Positions 54,938 through 64,000 of a stretch of DNA of 64,000 bases are shown piece by piece. A model generated the notes under the pieces. The model was not told the origin of the DNA and ran no database searches. It saw only the letters and a program-made list of their open reading frames with translations. The stretch spans positions 1-64,000 of the forward strand of contig DJMA01000045.1 in assembly GCA_002436415.1 (NCBI GenBank), given 5' to 3'. Position 1 is the first letter of the stretch; every line of letters begins with the position of its first letter. The position numbers and the translations under genes were made by a program. The DNA is from Bdellovibrionaceae bacterium UBA6502 (GTDB lineage: Bacteria; Bdellovibrionota; Bdellovibrionia; Bdellovibrionales; UBA840).

Positions 54938-55826
54938 GGGCTCTTCTCCTAACTAGAAAACCAACCCACTCCCCTTGTTGAACACGAGATTGAATTTCAA
55001 TGCTTTCGTCATTTAAAAACTCTCTTTTAAAATTTTCTTCACGCTCTTCAAGAATACCAGTCAAAAGCAAATAGCCATCCACTTTTGTTTTATCAATCAA
55101 TTCTTTTTTCAGCTTAATCAAAACTCCATCGATGATATTTGCAACCACAAAATCATAAGTGTCTTTTAAACTTTCAATTTGCTGATCTGGTAAATCAATA
55201 TTTTTGAAATCATTAATGGCGAAATTTTCCCTAGCAACCACTCGGGCGTCATCATCGATTTCAGTGCAGGTCATTTTACATTCTAGCTCTTTCGCCATCA
55301 GCATTGCCAGAATTCCTGTACCCGTTCCAACATCAAGGCCTGTTTGAACTTCAGATTTTATCGGCTTTAGAGTATTTAAAATCAATTTACTAGCCAGTTG
55401 AGTTGTATCGTGGGTTCCCGTTCCGAAAGCCATTCCCGGGTCAATTCGCAGAGATTTTTTTGCTTCTTCAGGAGCTTCAAGCCAAGAAGGAACCACCCAA
55501 TAGTCTTCGGCCAAAGGAAACGCTTTAAAGTCTTTTTTCCACTCCTCCATCCAATCTTTATTTTCTTGCTCCGCCAATTCCACTTCGATCTCAGTGAACT
55601 TTTCTTTAAAAACTTTAAAAAACTCGTCTTTCGGTTTTTCGTTAAAATAAGCCACCAAACTCTTAAGGTCTTTTTCAATTTCGGTGGGAGCATAATCATC
55701 TCGCATTTGGTGAAAATCCATACTTTCCATCACACCGGTCGCATCAAAAGAAAAACAGTGCCCTGAGATTTCGTCTTCTAAGTGTTTTGGAACTTGGCGA
55801 AGTTTCACTTCAAAATATGTGCTCAT
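54930..55826 (-). CDS. prmA: Ribosomal protein L11 methyltransferase PrmA
   Basis: Methylates ribosomal protein L11. 298 residues; E. coli PrmA has 293. The N-terminal L11-recognition domain (about 1-110) is followed by a SAM domain with DPGMAFGTGTHDTTQLA, LDVGTGTGILAMLMA and FVVANIIDGVLIKL. It heads a minus-strand run prmA, rsmE, RDD, rfaE2, outer-membrane protein. Confidence 0.95.
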   Translation of the reverse strand: MSTYFEVKLRQVPKHLEDEISGHCFSFDATGVMESMDFHQMRDDYAPTEIEKDLKSLVAYFNEKPKDEFFKVFKEKFTEIEVELAEQENKDWMEEWKKDFKAFPLAEDYWVVPSWLEAPEEAKKSLRIDPGMAFGTGTHDTTQLASKLILNTLKPIKSEVQTGLDVGTGTGILAMLMAKELECKMTCTEIDDDARVVARENFAINDFKNIDLPDQQIESLKDTYDFVVANIIDGVLIKLKKELIDKTKVDGYLLLTGILEEREENFKREFLNDESIEIQSRVQQGEWVGFLVRRRALA

Positions 55827-56073
55827 TGATCAATATCCTTTATTTTCAGGAGAAATAAATCTGCCTTTTTTCGAAGCCCTAGTTTGCCACAGAGCTACGC
55901 AAGATCAAACTAGGATTCAGGCATAAGTAAATTCTTTAGTCTTAATAAAGTCTGGTAGTTTTAGTGATTTAGCCATCTGCTTCTATTAATTCGAAAGTTC
56001 CACACTAGAATTAATCCTTGGCAAAATCGACTAGCCGATTAAGATAGGACATCAAAGATTTATAGGAGAACTC

Positions 56074-56628
56074 ATGCAGCGAAAATGGCTTTTAGACAAA
56101 ATAGAATCTTACCGTCAATCCTATCCCGAAGAGCATGCCGAGATTAATCGTCTGGTTAATTTTATTGAGTCGACAGAAGATTGTTTCAAGCGAACAATGC
56201 TTGAAGGTCATATTACCGGTTCATGCCTGTTACTCTCTCCAGATAAAGAGGAAGTTCTAATTACTCATCATAAAAAACTTGGTAAATGGCTACAGCTGGG
56301 CGGGCACAGTGATGGCGATCCAAACACTTTAAATGTTGCATTGAGAGAGGCCCAGGAAGAGTCTGGAATAATGGACGTAAAAGCCTTGAGCGATGAAATT
56401 TTCTCCATTGATATTCATAAAATTCCAGCAAGAAAAGACGAACCAGAACATTACCACTACGACATCAGCTTTTTATTAATAGCCGGAACAAAAGATTATG
56501 AAGTGAGCGAAGAATCTGAAGATTTGCGCTGGGTCCCTATTTTCGACCCAAAAAATGTGGTTTACGAAAGAACCCTACAAAATATGATGACTCGACTTAG
56601 AACCGAAGCGAAATGGTTAAGAAAATAA
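56074..56628 (+). CDS. Nudix hydrolase
   Basis: Hydrolyses a nucleoside diphosphate linked to another group. 184 residues. The Nudix box is GGHSDGDPNTLNVAL then REAQEESGI near 80-105, which keeps the REuxEExGu core; the first Glu of the consensus is replaced, so activity is likely but the metal site is slightly unusual. Substrate not readable. TAGGAGA precedes the ATG. Confidence 0.88.
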   Translation: MQRKWLLDKIESYRQSYPEEHAEINRLVNFIESTEDCFKRTMLEGHITGSCLLLSPDKEEVLITHHKKLGKWLQLGGHSDGDPNTLNVALREAQEESGIMDVKALSDEIFSIDIHKIPARKDEPEHYHYDISFLLIAGTKDYEVSEESEDLRWVPIFDPKNVVYERTLQNMMTRLRTEAKWLRK

Positions 56629-57153
56629 ACCCTGAAATAATCTAGCAAAAGCTTTCAACACTGAAACACTTGAGTTTTGTTAAGTTTCTATAAAAATATG
56701 CCCATTCCATCGCCCTTGGAAGGCCAATTTTAAGCATCTTCTTTTAAAGCTATTGCCTTTGAAAATTCCCTTGCCATTGCAGAAATTATTAATGAGCCCA
56801 GTAAGCGCTTTATGATCGAAGTTGTCTTTAAGTTCAATTTTGGCTTAATCTTTTTCAACATTCCGAAAGTCTCCTAATCATTACTTTTTTCGGTTTATAA
56901 AGCTTAGGAATTAACTAGACCTTCCAATTTTGAAACATTAAGACTTACTAATCTGATAATTCTAGACATTCGTCACACGATGGCTTACTCAGATAAAAAT
57001 GAACCTGGTCTCATGATTGCTAATCGACATAAAATGCAATTCAAGCGGTGAAAATTAGATTCTTCTTTGTAGAGTCTTAACAAAAGGAAACCCAGGCCGA
57101 GGCCTGGGCGTGAATATATTCTGGCAAAGATTTCTTTGACCGAATAACTAATT
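56629..57153. other. Intergenic region between convergent genes
   Basis: 525 bases with no recognised gene. The terminator of the next minus-strand gene is at 57079-57108. Confidence 0.4.
57079..57108 (-). terminator. Terminator of the secreted Lys/Glu-tail protein gene
   Basis: CCCAGGC and GCCTGGG arms (57091-57097, 57102-57108) with a CGAG loop, followed on the minus strand by TTTCCTTTTG. Confidence 0.75.
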
Positions 57154-57774
57154 TTATAAAGTGGTGCCGGAACGAAACTCTCCGTTCACTGGAACTTCTT
57201 GGCGAGCCCTTTGATCTTTCTCGATCTCTTTTTTCTGCTCTATTTTTTGTTCCGTCTTATTCTCCATTTTTTCAGGAGATTTTGAAGCAAAGCTTTTTTC
57301 TTCTACGGGTTTTTCCTGACTTGGTTGCGGTTTAGACTTGGGTTTCATTGAAACTTTCGCCTCTCCCTTTTTGGGCCATCGCTTGCTCGCGATACTAACC
57401 TGATCACCAATCATGATTGCTGAGTAATCCAAAACTGGAGATTCATCACCAATTAGACTTTTGAAAACTCGCCCCACACTAAGCTTATCTTGAACATGGA
57501 TTAACTTTAACTCCATGACATTGACTTGTAGTTCTTCATTGAGCTTAACGATTCCCGTATCTTGAAACGGTATTTTACGATAGACCTTTACGACCATCCC
57601 TCGTTTTAAACCATCTACTTGCCCAGCATTTAAATAATAATCATGCTTCGGCTGCTCATCGTTTTCCATTTTAAGACTTTTCTTTACATAGAATATGCTC
57701 GCATCAGCATAGACATCTTGGTAACTAAAAACAATTACCGTTAAAAAGCTTATGATTGAAATAAAAAAGTTCAC
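57154..57774 (-). CDS. Secreted protein with Lys/Glu-rich C-terminal tail
   Basis: An exported protein of about 207 residues. A signal peptide (about 1-24, ending QDVYAD) is followed by a small globular part (about 25-140, with GQVDGLKRGMVVKVYRK and SIMIGDQV-like beta pattern) and a highly charged tail (about 150-205). The start is a GTG at 57774 with AGAGG six bases upstream, which gives a proper signal peptide; longer starts reach back to 57861 but put the hydrophobic core far inside. No family recognised. Confidence 0.65.
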   Translation of the reverse strand: MNFFISIISFLTVIVFSYQDVYADASIFYVKKSLKMENDEQPKHDYYLNAGQVDGLKRGMVVKVYRKIPFQDTGIVKLNEELQVNVMELKLIHVQDKLSVGRVFKSLIGDESPVLDYSAIMIGDQVSIASKRWPKKGEAKVSMKPKSKPQPSQEKPVEEKSFASKSPEKMENKTEQKIEQKKEIEKDQRARQEVPVNGEFRSGTTL

Positions 57775-58139
57775 ACGACACCTCTTCCTTGATTCCACCA
57801 TCCTAGTGTCGCTAAATTTCGCCGCTCCTTGGCTATACCAACTCTTCGGGAAGCTAGGCAAAATCTTGATTGAAAAGGCAAAGATATAGACAGTTTTTAC
57901 CGAAACTAATTAAAAGTCTTAAGGCTTTGGATTGGGTTCTTAAGACTAAAGTTTTAGATAACAGTCCAAAAGCTAGACTATGTAATGTTTGAAGATTGTT
58001 TCATCGGCCCACTTTAATCAATACCCATCCTGAAAATAAAGTGCCAATATCATTCAAAGAAAGGTCTAGCTCAATAGCCAGCCTCGAAAGCTTAATGCGC
58101 ATTAATAAATTCATTTTTTAAATTTAGTCAGAGGACTTA
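57775..58139. other. Intergenic region
   Basis: 365 bases between two minus-strand genes. No recognised feature apart from the ribosome site of the downstream gene. Confidence 0.35.
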
Positions 58140-59621
58140 TTAGTTTGTAAGCTCTTTACTTAAAATATAAGGAAAGTCATAGCGTTCCCAATCCATGATT
58201 TTTTGCAGTTCCAATAAACTATCTAATATAGGAATCACATTCTCTGCAATGTATTCGGAATCCTTTCTCATATAAATAGCCATTTCAATGAAAGGATGAA
58301 AACTAAAACTGTAATAGGATTCCGGTAATTTCCTCTTGGAGCTCGCTGTTACCAAGCCAACTTCTGGATCATAGACAGCTTCAATTCGAAAGTTCTTTAA
58401 CATATATTTATCTACATCTGCCACAATAGCTTCTAACTTTTTAATTGCCTGTGCATCCGTAGATAGAGTCTGAATGTAATCTTTTAAATTACTCTCATTT
58501 TGTAAGATTGAATGTTTTCCCTGAAGCCACTGGAAGAATTCTTCTGCATCTTCTTTCCCCCAAAAACTTTCTGTTTTGTAAGAGGTGTCGTAAGCCTCTT
58601 CTGCTAACATCTTGCGAGATCTTCCCGGAGCTAAAGTCGGAATCACCACTCCGTCAACCTCAATAGTTCTATACCTTCTATCATCTGCAAAGCGCATTTC
58701 ACGCATAAACAAATGTCCATCACGATCATACTGGTCCGAGGCATCGTGAAAACGAACGGTCATTGAAGGTCTCTCTACGTAATCTACCGTAAGTTCTTCG
58801 ACCCTATCTGCCTTAGTTAACAATACGAATTGCTTTGCAAAGGCTTGGCTTTCATCCGTCTTCATAAACTTCAACATAATCTGTAGCTCCTGCCAAGTCT
58901 CTCTAGGCACCACAAAATTAGAGAGAGCTAAAGAATTAAAATAAGCTGAGATAACTATTTTTTCTGAAATCTCATAAGCCAAGAGCTCATCGGTTTCCAT
59001 CTTTAAAAGAATGTCTTGCATAGACATATCTAAATTTCTTAGCTCTACACTTAACTCGCTAAGAAATTCGTTAATGGCTTTTTCGAAAAGCTCCCCAAAT
59101 TTCTTGATTGAGCTTTTATTTAGAGGACTTGGTTCCTCTTTTTTCAGAATATAAAGATGTTCTTTTTCTTCCTTTTCGATGGCTTTTAGTTTTTCATCAA
59201 ACTCAGCTCGATCCGCTAATATTTGGGTCTTTGCGAGATTTTGCGGACTAGAAACAAGAGCGTATTTGGTAAAGCCATAATCCTTCTCAAAGGCTAGGGA
59301 CACAGCCATTAAATCATCTAGCAAGCTAAGCTCTTGAAGATGATTATTCATTTTTTCAGCCAACAAAAGAGAGAATTCGGATAGGTCTTTAAAACCAAAA
59401 TTTAAAGCAAGGCCTTGTGCTTTTATCCAAACTTCTTTTGAAGTCCTACCTGCCTGATTTAAAAACCGAGAAGTCTTCAAAGAGTTTTCAATTTCAAGCA
59501 AGTCTTGCAAACTTATTTCTACTGCCGATACATTACAAGAACTAGACTTCCCTGCCGCCGACACTGCAACGGGAGCCATAAGACCAACTACTACTAATAA
59601 AGATACCCAAAAATTTCCCAC
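58140..59621 (-). CDS. Large secreted helical protein, function unknown
   Basis: A 493-residue exported protein with a signal peptide (about 1-22, ending VSAAG) and a Cys just after it (CNV). The mature part is mostly helical with charged stretches; a Tyr/Asp/Arg-rich segment lies around 290-330. No family recognised. The start is a GTG with no clear ribosome site; a perfect 16-bp palindrome ends two bases upstream of it (59624-59639), which could hide or control the start region. Confidence 0.7.
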   Translation of the reverse strand: MGNFWVSLLVVVGLMAPVAVSAAGKSSSCNVSAVEISLQDLLEIENSLKTSRFLNQAGRTSKEVWIKAQGLALNFGFKDLSEFSLLLAEKMNNHLQELSLLDDLMAVSLAFEKDYGFTKYALVSSPQNLAKTQILADRAEFDEKLKAIEKEEKEHLYILKKEEPSPLNKSSIKKFGELFEKAINEFLSELSVELRNLDMSMQDILLKMETDELLAYEISEKIVISAYFNSLALSNFVVPRETWQELQIMLKFMKTDESQAFAKQFVLLTKADRVEELTVDYVERPSMTVRFHDASDQYDRDGHLFMREMRFADDRRYRTIEVDGVVIPTLAPGRSRKMLAEEAYDTSYKTESFWGKEDAEEFFQWLQGKHSILQNESNLKDYIQTLSTDAQAIKKLEAIVADVDKYMLKNFRIEAVYDPEVGLVTASSKRKLPESYYSFSFHPFIEMAIYMRKDSEYIAENVIPILDSLLELQKIMDWERYDFPYILSKELTN

Positions 59622-59623
59622 GG

Positions 59624-59639
59624 ATTAGGTATACCTAAT
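59624..59639. promoter_or_regulatory. Perfect 16-bp palindrome at the start of the secreted protein gene
   Basis: ATTAGGTATACCTAAT reads the same on both strands. It ends two bases before the GTG start (59621) of the minus-strand gene. A dimeric repressor site or an RNA hairpin covering the start are both possible. Confidence 0.55.
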
Positions 59640-59844
59640 TTCTTGGCATAAATTAAATTCAAAGTATTTCTTAGAAAATCTTACTCGGCCAAAAATTAAA
59701 TCAGATCAAACTCAGGCCCATTTGAGAGCTTTAAGCAAAATGATCAAGTAAAACACTTCGTAAGTGTAGCTCAGCCTGATTTCCATTACCGGATGGCTAA
59801 GCATCAGTTCCTATAATAAAATTTTATAGACTTGAATCCCATAT

Positions 59845-59872
59845 AAAAAAAGGAACCTCCGAAGAAGTTCCT
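59845..59872 (-). terminator. Terminator of the flgN-flgK-flgL-csrA-fliW run
   Basis: On the minus strand, AGGAAC and GTTCCT arms (59851-59856, 59867-59872) with a short inner stem and a TTCG loop, then seven T residues (59845-59851). Confidence 0.9.
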
Positions 59873-59898
59873 TTGATAGATTTATTTTAGTTTGCTCC

Positions 59899-60441
59899 TT
59901 AAAGCTCTTTAACCATTCCTTTTGAAGAAGGCATAATACGAACCGCAAGATCCTTGTCTTTTTCAATCTGCATCTCGCGCTCAACAGAAGATGTCGGTTG
60001 AACAAAACGTTGTTGCAGCTTCGTGAATATAGGCTCGCGAATAGGAAGATCGTTCTCTTGCAGCACACACTGTGACGCCAGTCTTTCCGGGATGTTAATT
60101 ATGATTGGCGCTTTTAGGTTTGCTGTCATTTGTGTTGGATCTTCAGGGATTGTAACGATGGTATAAATTCTAACTCGCTCCATGCTTGTTAACTTTAGAG
60201 CGGCCATATCTCTCTTGCCAAGGTTTACCTGATAATTAGCAGCGAATAGCTCAGGCTCTAAAACAGGAAATGCTACATGTGAATTTTCACAGGATTGTAA
60301 CCAAGCAAAGATATCGTCATCTGGATCATCCAATAAAACAAAAGTTTTTAATTCGGAAAAACCCAAAAGACCTTCTGGAAAATTAATTTGGTCTTTTTCA
60401 TTAAGTTCAACATCACCAAATCTAGATGTTTGAATAATCAT
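59899..60441 (-). CDS. fliW: Flagellar assembly factor FliW
   Basis: Binds flagellin and, when free, blocks CsrA so that flagellin mRNA is translated. 180 residues, somewhat longer than the usual 150 by a C-terminal tail. Family motifs: GDVELNEKDQINFPEGLLGF near the start and FLLDDPDDDIFAWLQS-like block, YTIVTIPEDP and ANLKAPIIIN. GGGGGG stands before the ATG. It is the last gene of the flagellar run and next to csrA. Confidence 0.96.
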   Translation of the reverse strand: MIIQTSRFGDVELNEKDQINFPEGLLGFSELKTFVLLDDPDDDIFAWLQSCENSHVAFPVLEPELFAANYQVNLGKRDMAALKLTSMERVRIYTIVTIPEDPTQMTANLKAPIIINIPERLASQCVLQENDLPIREPIFTKLQQRFVQPTSSVEREMQIEKDKDLAVRIMPSSKGMVKEL

Positions 60442-60666
60442 AATCCCCCCGGACGAAGATCGAGTTCAATCTATGTGATATTCACAATAGATCCACTCAC
60501 TCTATATAACGACACCACAAGCAGGCATTTCGGTCAATTTTCAGAGCCATTTTATGCAGAGCGTATGTCATTTATTTTAAATATTTACGATACTGATGCG
60601 AATTTTTCCGACAGCTTCGGTATTTTCATCAATATTCCCAGATACTTTTGCGGATAAATCTTAAAA

Positions 60667-60897
60667 TTACTCAGGTTTCAGTAACTTAGAAGCTTTACGA
60701 GCGTTCTCAGAGCTAGAGCTAATAGCTTCAGTGTTTTGCGACTGAATGGCTTCATAAACCTCTAATCTGTGGATTTTAGTGTCTTTGGGGGCTTCAATAC
60801 CAACACGGACCTGCTTGCCCTTTATTTGGACAACGGTAACCTTGATATTATCGTCTATAGCGATGCTTTCGCCTAATTTTCTAGTGAGGACCAACAT
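60667..60897 (-). CDS. csrA: Carbon storage regulator CsrA
   Basis: RNA-binding translational regulator, 76 residues. The core is LVLTRKLGESIAIDDNIKVTVVQIKGKQVRVGIEAPKDTKIHR read in the usual order, with the RNA-contact RxxGE-like and GIEAPK elements intact; a C-terminal tail of about 20 residues is longer than in E. coli. It lies between flgL and fliW, the arrangement in which CsrA controls flagellin mRNA. Flagellin 1 at 43.9 kb carries a fitting GGA-loop hairpin. Confidence 0.97.
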   Translation of the reverse strand: MLVLTRKLGESIAIDDNIKVTVVQIKGKQVRVGIEAPKDTKIHRLEVYEAIQSQNTEAISSSSENARKASKLLKPE

Positions 60898-60979
60898 AGG
60901 TATTCTCCTTCAACATCCTGGTCAAAGTTTCTACAGTCCTTATAACGGAAGAAACCTAGGAAAAGTTTAGCTATAATGT

Positions 60980-61981
60980 TTAACCAATAAAGTCAAGCAA
61001 ACTTGGTTGTATCAATTTCCCAGACGTTTGTAAGGAGGCCTTTAAATTACCCTCAGCTTGATTGAGTTTGCTGTAAACCTCAAAAGCATCGGCGTCTTCA
61101 AAGGATGAGACTAAGATCTTATTATCTAAGACATTTTTTTGTAATGTTTCTACATTATTCGTTACAGAATTCAACCTAGAACCTAACTCGGATCTAGCCA
61201 TGATGACTTGATTGATCGAACTATCTATCAAATCAATGGAGTTTTGAATGCCTGTAGTATCATCAGATTTTAAAGAAATTTCCAAGCGCTTAAGTGCACG
61301 GAATATGTCCACTCCATTGTCGTAAGCGCCTTCCTCAGCAATGGATCGAGTGTTTTGAGCTACCGATGCCGGCCCTCTTAAACCCTCAACCCCATCTAGA
61401 TCTCGTTGACGAATCTCTTCCTTTTCTGGGTCCACCGATTTTCCTAAGAAAACCACGTCCCCTGGCATATTCATGGCAACCTTGGAGTCACCATTAATTT
61501 CAATTAACATCTCCCCACTATCACCAGTATATTTTCCATCGGTGAAAGGGCGATCCATAGTTTGGAAGCCACCAAAAATAAATCGATCCCCAATCTTTCG
61601 ATTAGCAATAGCATTCATTTGCTCATAGAGCTGACTAATTTCCTCGGCAATCGCTCGCCTTGAAATGGCATTGGTCGTACCTGAGTTGGCTTGTGACAAG
61701 GCAATCTCTTTCGCTCGAATCAATGAGTTAGATAGCTCTTGCAAACTCTGTTCACTAAACTCTAGAAAACGCTTGGCTTGCTCTGAGTTCCTCAAAAACT
61801 GCTCCGCTGTGTGCAGATTGGTTTTTGATTCTAGCACCCGAGTAGCAGCTACTGGATCATCAGAGGGCTTATTAATCTTTTTCATTGTGGCCGCTTGGCC
61901 TTGTAAATCGGCCATACGTTTACGGTTCCCACTAAGGGACTTAAGAACTTGTAATTGATTGTTCTTATCCGCAATCCTCAT
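60980..61981 (-). CDS. flgL: Flagellar hook-associated protein 3 (FlgL)
   Basis: Junction protein between hook and filament. 333 residues, with flagellin-like ends: N-terminal RMADLQGQAATMKKINKPSDDPVAATR and C-terminal DADAFEVYSKLNQAEGNLKASL. It follows flgK after 3 bases and shows the usual FlgL length. Confidence 0.95.
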   Translation of the reverse strand: MRIADKNNQLQVLKSLSGNRKRMADLQGQAATMKKINKPSDDPVAATRVLESKTNLHTAEQFLRNSEQAKRFLEFSEQSLQELSNSLIRAKEIALSQANSGTTNAISRRAIAEEISQLYEQMNAIANRKIGDRFIFGGFQTMDRPFTDGKYTGDSGEMLIEINGDSKVAMNMPGDVVFLGKSVDPEKEEIRQRDLDGVEGLRGPASVAQNTRSIAEEGAYDNGVDIFRALKRLEISLKSDDTTGIQNSIDLIDSSINQVIMARSELGSRLNSVTNNVETLQKNVLDNKILVSSFEDADAFEVYSKLNQAEGNLKASLQTSGKLIQPSLLDFIG

Positions 61982-61984
61982 CGA

Positions 61985-63412
61985 TTAATACCTCTTAATA
62001 TTTAACACTGTATCAAACATCTCATCCGCAGTACGAATCAGTCTGGCTGATGCATCAAAACTTTTTTGTAATTCAATCATCTTGGTGGTTTCTTCATCCA
62101 ATGAAACACCACTGATACTCTCTCTAATATTAGCCAACTGATCTACAATCCCTTTTTGATGTTCCGAAGACATATTGGCTTTATTCACTGTAACGGCAAC
62201 TTTACCAACAATGGCAGTGTAAAAATCATCCATCGAAGCCGTTCCATCATTTAAAACTTTTTTATTTTGAATACTAGCAATGCTATTTGCAATTCTGTTG
62301 TCACCAGGACCATTACTACTTTGCCCTGCAACGATTCGATTTACATCATTCTCAACCGAATCGTTCAACTTTAAATTTGCAGCGGCATTGCTTTTTGATT
62401 GCAGTAGATCAAAGAACAAAACTCCATTCTGACCACGTCGGTCTTTACCATTGATGTGTTGTGAGTTTACCTCGCGATTTAAGGTAAAAGCTACGTCATC
62501 CAATTGATCCAAAAGACCCTCGATGTATTCATCGCGAACCTCAAGGGCTGCACCAATTCTTCCCCCAGACAACTGCTTCGTAATGTCCACAGGAGAAGTG
62601 GTTTCAGAGGCTTTAAACATCACCTTTACGGTGCCATGTCTATGGCCCTCAAATTTATTACTAGGTTGCGCAAAAATCTCCGCATGGCTAAAACCTGAAA
62701 CAATGGTGGCGTTTGAGCCTGCCATTACAGACACCTGACCTAATTCATTTTCCGCGTATTTAATATCTACTTTTTCACCAAGTTGCTTTAACAACAAATC
62801 TCGACGATCTCTCTCGTCGTTGGCATTACGTCCCTGGATCTCTACTTGTGAGATTTTCTCGTTTAAACTAGCAATTTCTTTAGCCATAGAGTTTATTAGG
62901 GAAACTTCATTTTCAATCTGATGATCAATATCAATTTGCACATCGATCAACTGATTATTAACTCGTCTAAAATCATTCACCAATGACTTCGCCGTTTCTT
63001 TCACTAAAGTTCTGGAGGCTGCACTCTCAGGAGCATTTGCCAACTCACGGAAGGAATTAAAGAAATCACCAATGAATTGATTTAAACCTTTATTCAGCTG
63101 CTCATTAAAAACTTGTTCAACACGAGTCATATTCTCAGAGCGACTTTCCTGGAAACCTAGCTTCTCGGTTTCTCCTTGAATTTGTTTTTCTAGATATTCA
63201 TTCTTAATGGATCGTACAGCTGCAACGGTAGCACCAGTACCTATTTGCACTCTTCCCTGTCCTGTGGGAGGCGTAGAAGTTTGCTCTACCCTTTGGCGAG
63301 AATAACCTTCTGTGCTTTTGTTTGCGATATTATGAGAAACCGTCTGCAAACCCATTTGACTGGTTTGCAGGGATCGCTTCCCCATTCCTAATATCGCATT
63401 AAGTTTAGACAT
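61985..63412 (-). CDS. flgK: Flagellar hook-associated protein 1 (FlgK)
   Basis: First hook-filament junction protein. 475 residues. The N-terminal Flg_bb_rod motif LQTVSHNIANKSTEGYSRQR is near 20-39; the C-terminal LQKSFDASARLIRTADEMFDTVL is typical too. The length is slightly below the 547 of Salmonella because the central domain is smaller. AAGGAGA precedes the ATG. flgN upstream, flgL downstream. Confidence 0.96.
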   Translation of the reverse strand: MSKLNAILGMGKRSLQTSQMGLQTVSHNIANKSTEGYSRQRVEQTSTPPTGQGRVQIGTGATVAAVRSIKNEYLEKQIQGETEKLGFQESRSENMTRVEQVFNEQLNKGLNQFIGDFFNSFRELANAPESAASRTLVKETAKSLVNDFRRVNNQLIDVQIDIDHQIENEVSLINSMAKEIASLNEKISQVEIQGRNANDERDRRDLLLKQLGEKVDIKYAENELGQVSVMAGSNATIVSGFSHAEIFAQPSNKFEGHRHGTVKVMFKASETTSPVDITKQLSGGRIGAALEVRDEYIEGLLDQLDDVAFTLNREVNSQHINGKDRRGQNGVLFFDLLQSKSNAAANLKLNDSVENDVNRIVAGQSSNGPGDNRIANSIASIQNKKVLNDGTASMDDFYTAIVGKVAVTVNKANMSSEHQKGIVDQLANIRESISGVSLDEETTKMIELQKSFDASARLIRTADEMFDTVLNIKRY

Positions 63413-63446
63413 CCTGTCTCCTTAGGCCATCCTAGCCCAATATCAC

Positions 63447-63953
63447 TTAAGCTTCGCGGTGAACCAAATGCTTCGTTTGGTTCGTATCTTTTTTCTTACC
63501 GCCAGCTTGGTAAGTCTGTTTTGGTGCCAAAGCATCTTTGATTCGATCAATGGTTCCACCAATGGTCGAAAGAGCGGCTTCAGCTAAAATTTCATTTTCG
63601 TGATTTAATCTCTTAATTTCTGCAAACAGATTTTCTAATGAGCTTTTGTGTTGAATTAATTTTGAGCGGTATGGCTCTGGAAGTTTCGTCGCAATCTCTA
63701 ACAACTTTGGAGATTCACTTCTTAAACGCAAATCATTAGCTAAATTAGAACAAAGATTTAATCTTTCTTCTTCTTTTGCTTCAGCAGCTCTCAACAAACC
63801 ATCTTTTAATACAGCACTTTTGTTAATGTTATTCACATCACTCTGAATCAGGTAATCATTTTCTGATTGCAATAAATGACAAAGGCTGGAGTAAATCTTA
63901 GTCTGTTCTGCTAAATTTTCTTGGAGTAATCCAATTTGTCTAAAGTTCTGCAC
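63447..63953 (-). CDS. flgN: FlgN-type flagellar chaperone
   Basis: Chaperone for FlgK and FlgL. 168 residues, mostly long helices, with the FlgN-like heptad pattern; a basic tail of about 20 residues at the end. The position directly before flgK is the usual one. The start is a GTG preceded by GGAAGAAAAG. The gene appears complete; further flagellar genes may lie beyond the window. Confidence 0.85.
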   Translation of the reverse strand: MQNFRQIGLLQENLAEQTKIYSSLCHLLQSENDYLIQSDVNNINKSAVLKDGLLRAAEAKEEERLNLCSNLANDLRLRSESPKLLEIATKLPEPYRSKLIQHKSSLENLFAEIKRLNHENEILAEAALSTIGGTIDRIKDALAPKQTYQAGGKKKDTNQTKHLVHREA

Positions 63954-64000
63954 CTTTTCTTCCTTCCATGGTAGAAAACTGTTTTTTTAAAAAATCCTAT

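Overview
AT-rich bacterial chromosome carrying a polar-flagellum type regulon (three flagellins, FlaG, FliD, FliS, FlgN, FlgK, FlgL, CsrA, FliW), Gram-negative envelope genes (several signal-peptide beta-barrels, TonB-like protein, heptose adenylyltransferase, MsbA-like exporter) and many secreted hydrolases or proteins of unknown function. The mix (CsrA/FliW flagellin control, several flagellin paralogues, cell-wall metallopeptidases, many lineage-specific secreted proteins) is most like the predatory Bdellovibrionota or their relatives. That assignment is inference from gene content, not a search result. No rRNA, tRNA, CRISPR array, intact transposon or prophage was seen.

Layout. 0-9 kb: secreted and outer-membrane proteins of unknown role, a TetR regulator with a clear palindromic operator upstream, and a GroES-domain protein carrying a very long Lys/Ala histone-H1-like tail. 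9-19 kb: bifunctional penicillin-binding protein plus cytidine deaminase; a CBS, D-lactate dehydrogenase and universal-stress cluster; a nested inverted-repeat (MITE-like) element; a CHASE2 histidine kinase with its sigma-54 activator. 19-32 kb: FG-GAP mini-protein, rplM-rpsI, secreted alpha/beta hydrolase, an LAS-type metallopeptidase lipoprotein, M23 peptidase, PP2C phosphatase divergent from a TonB-like protein, a FliK-like/DUF2802-like pair, an aminotransferase, coaD and rsmD.

32-40 kb is one long minus-strand run: fliD, fliS, a FliT/FlgN-like protein, TPR protein, Maf-like protein, two GT9 glycosyltransferases, with small ORFs. It reads as a filament cap/chaperone operon joined to a flagellin-glycosylation cassette. 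40-49 kb: MsbA-like exporter with a YqiA-like esterase, FlaG, flagellin 1, a PilZ protein, flagellin 2, a periplasmic binding-like protein and flagellin 3. All three flagellins have sigma-28-like promoters with an 11-nt spacer and long leaders. The flagellin 1 ribosome-binding site sits in the loop of a small hairpin with a GGA loop, the form CsrA binds, and csrA and fliW lie at 60 kb.

49-60 kb: GlpM-like membrane protein, truC-like pseudouridine synthase, a charge-segregated membrane-anchored protein, a minus-strand run prmA-rsmE-RDD protein-rfaE2-outer-membrane protein, a Nudix hydrolase and two secreted unknowns. 60-64 kb: flgN-flgK-flgL-csrA-fliW on the minus strand. Most genes sit in short co-directional runs with 1-8 bp overlaps, and several recognisable intrinsic terminators mark transcript ends.
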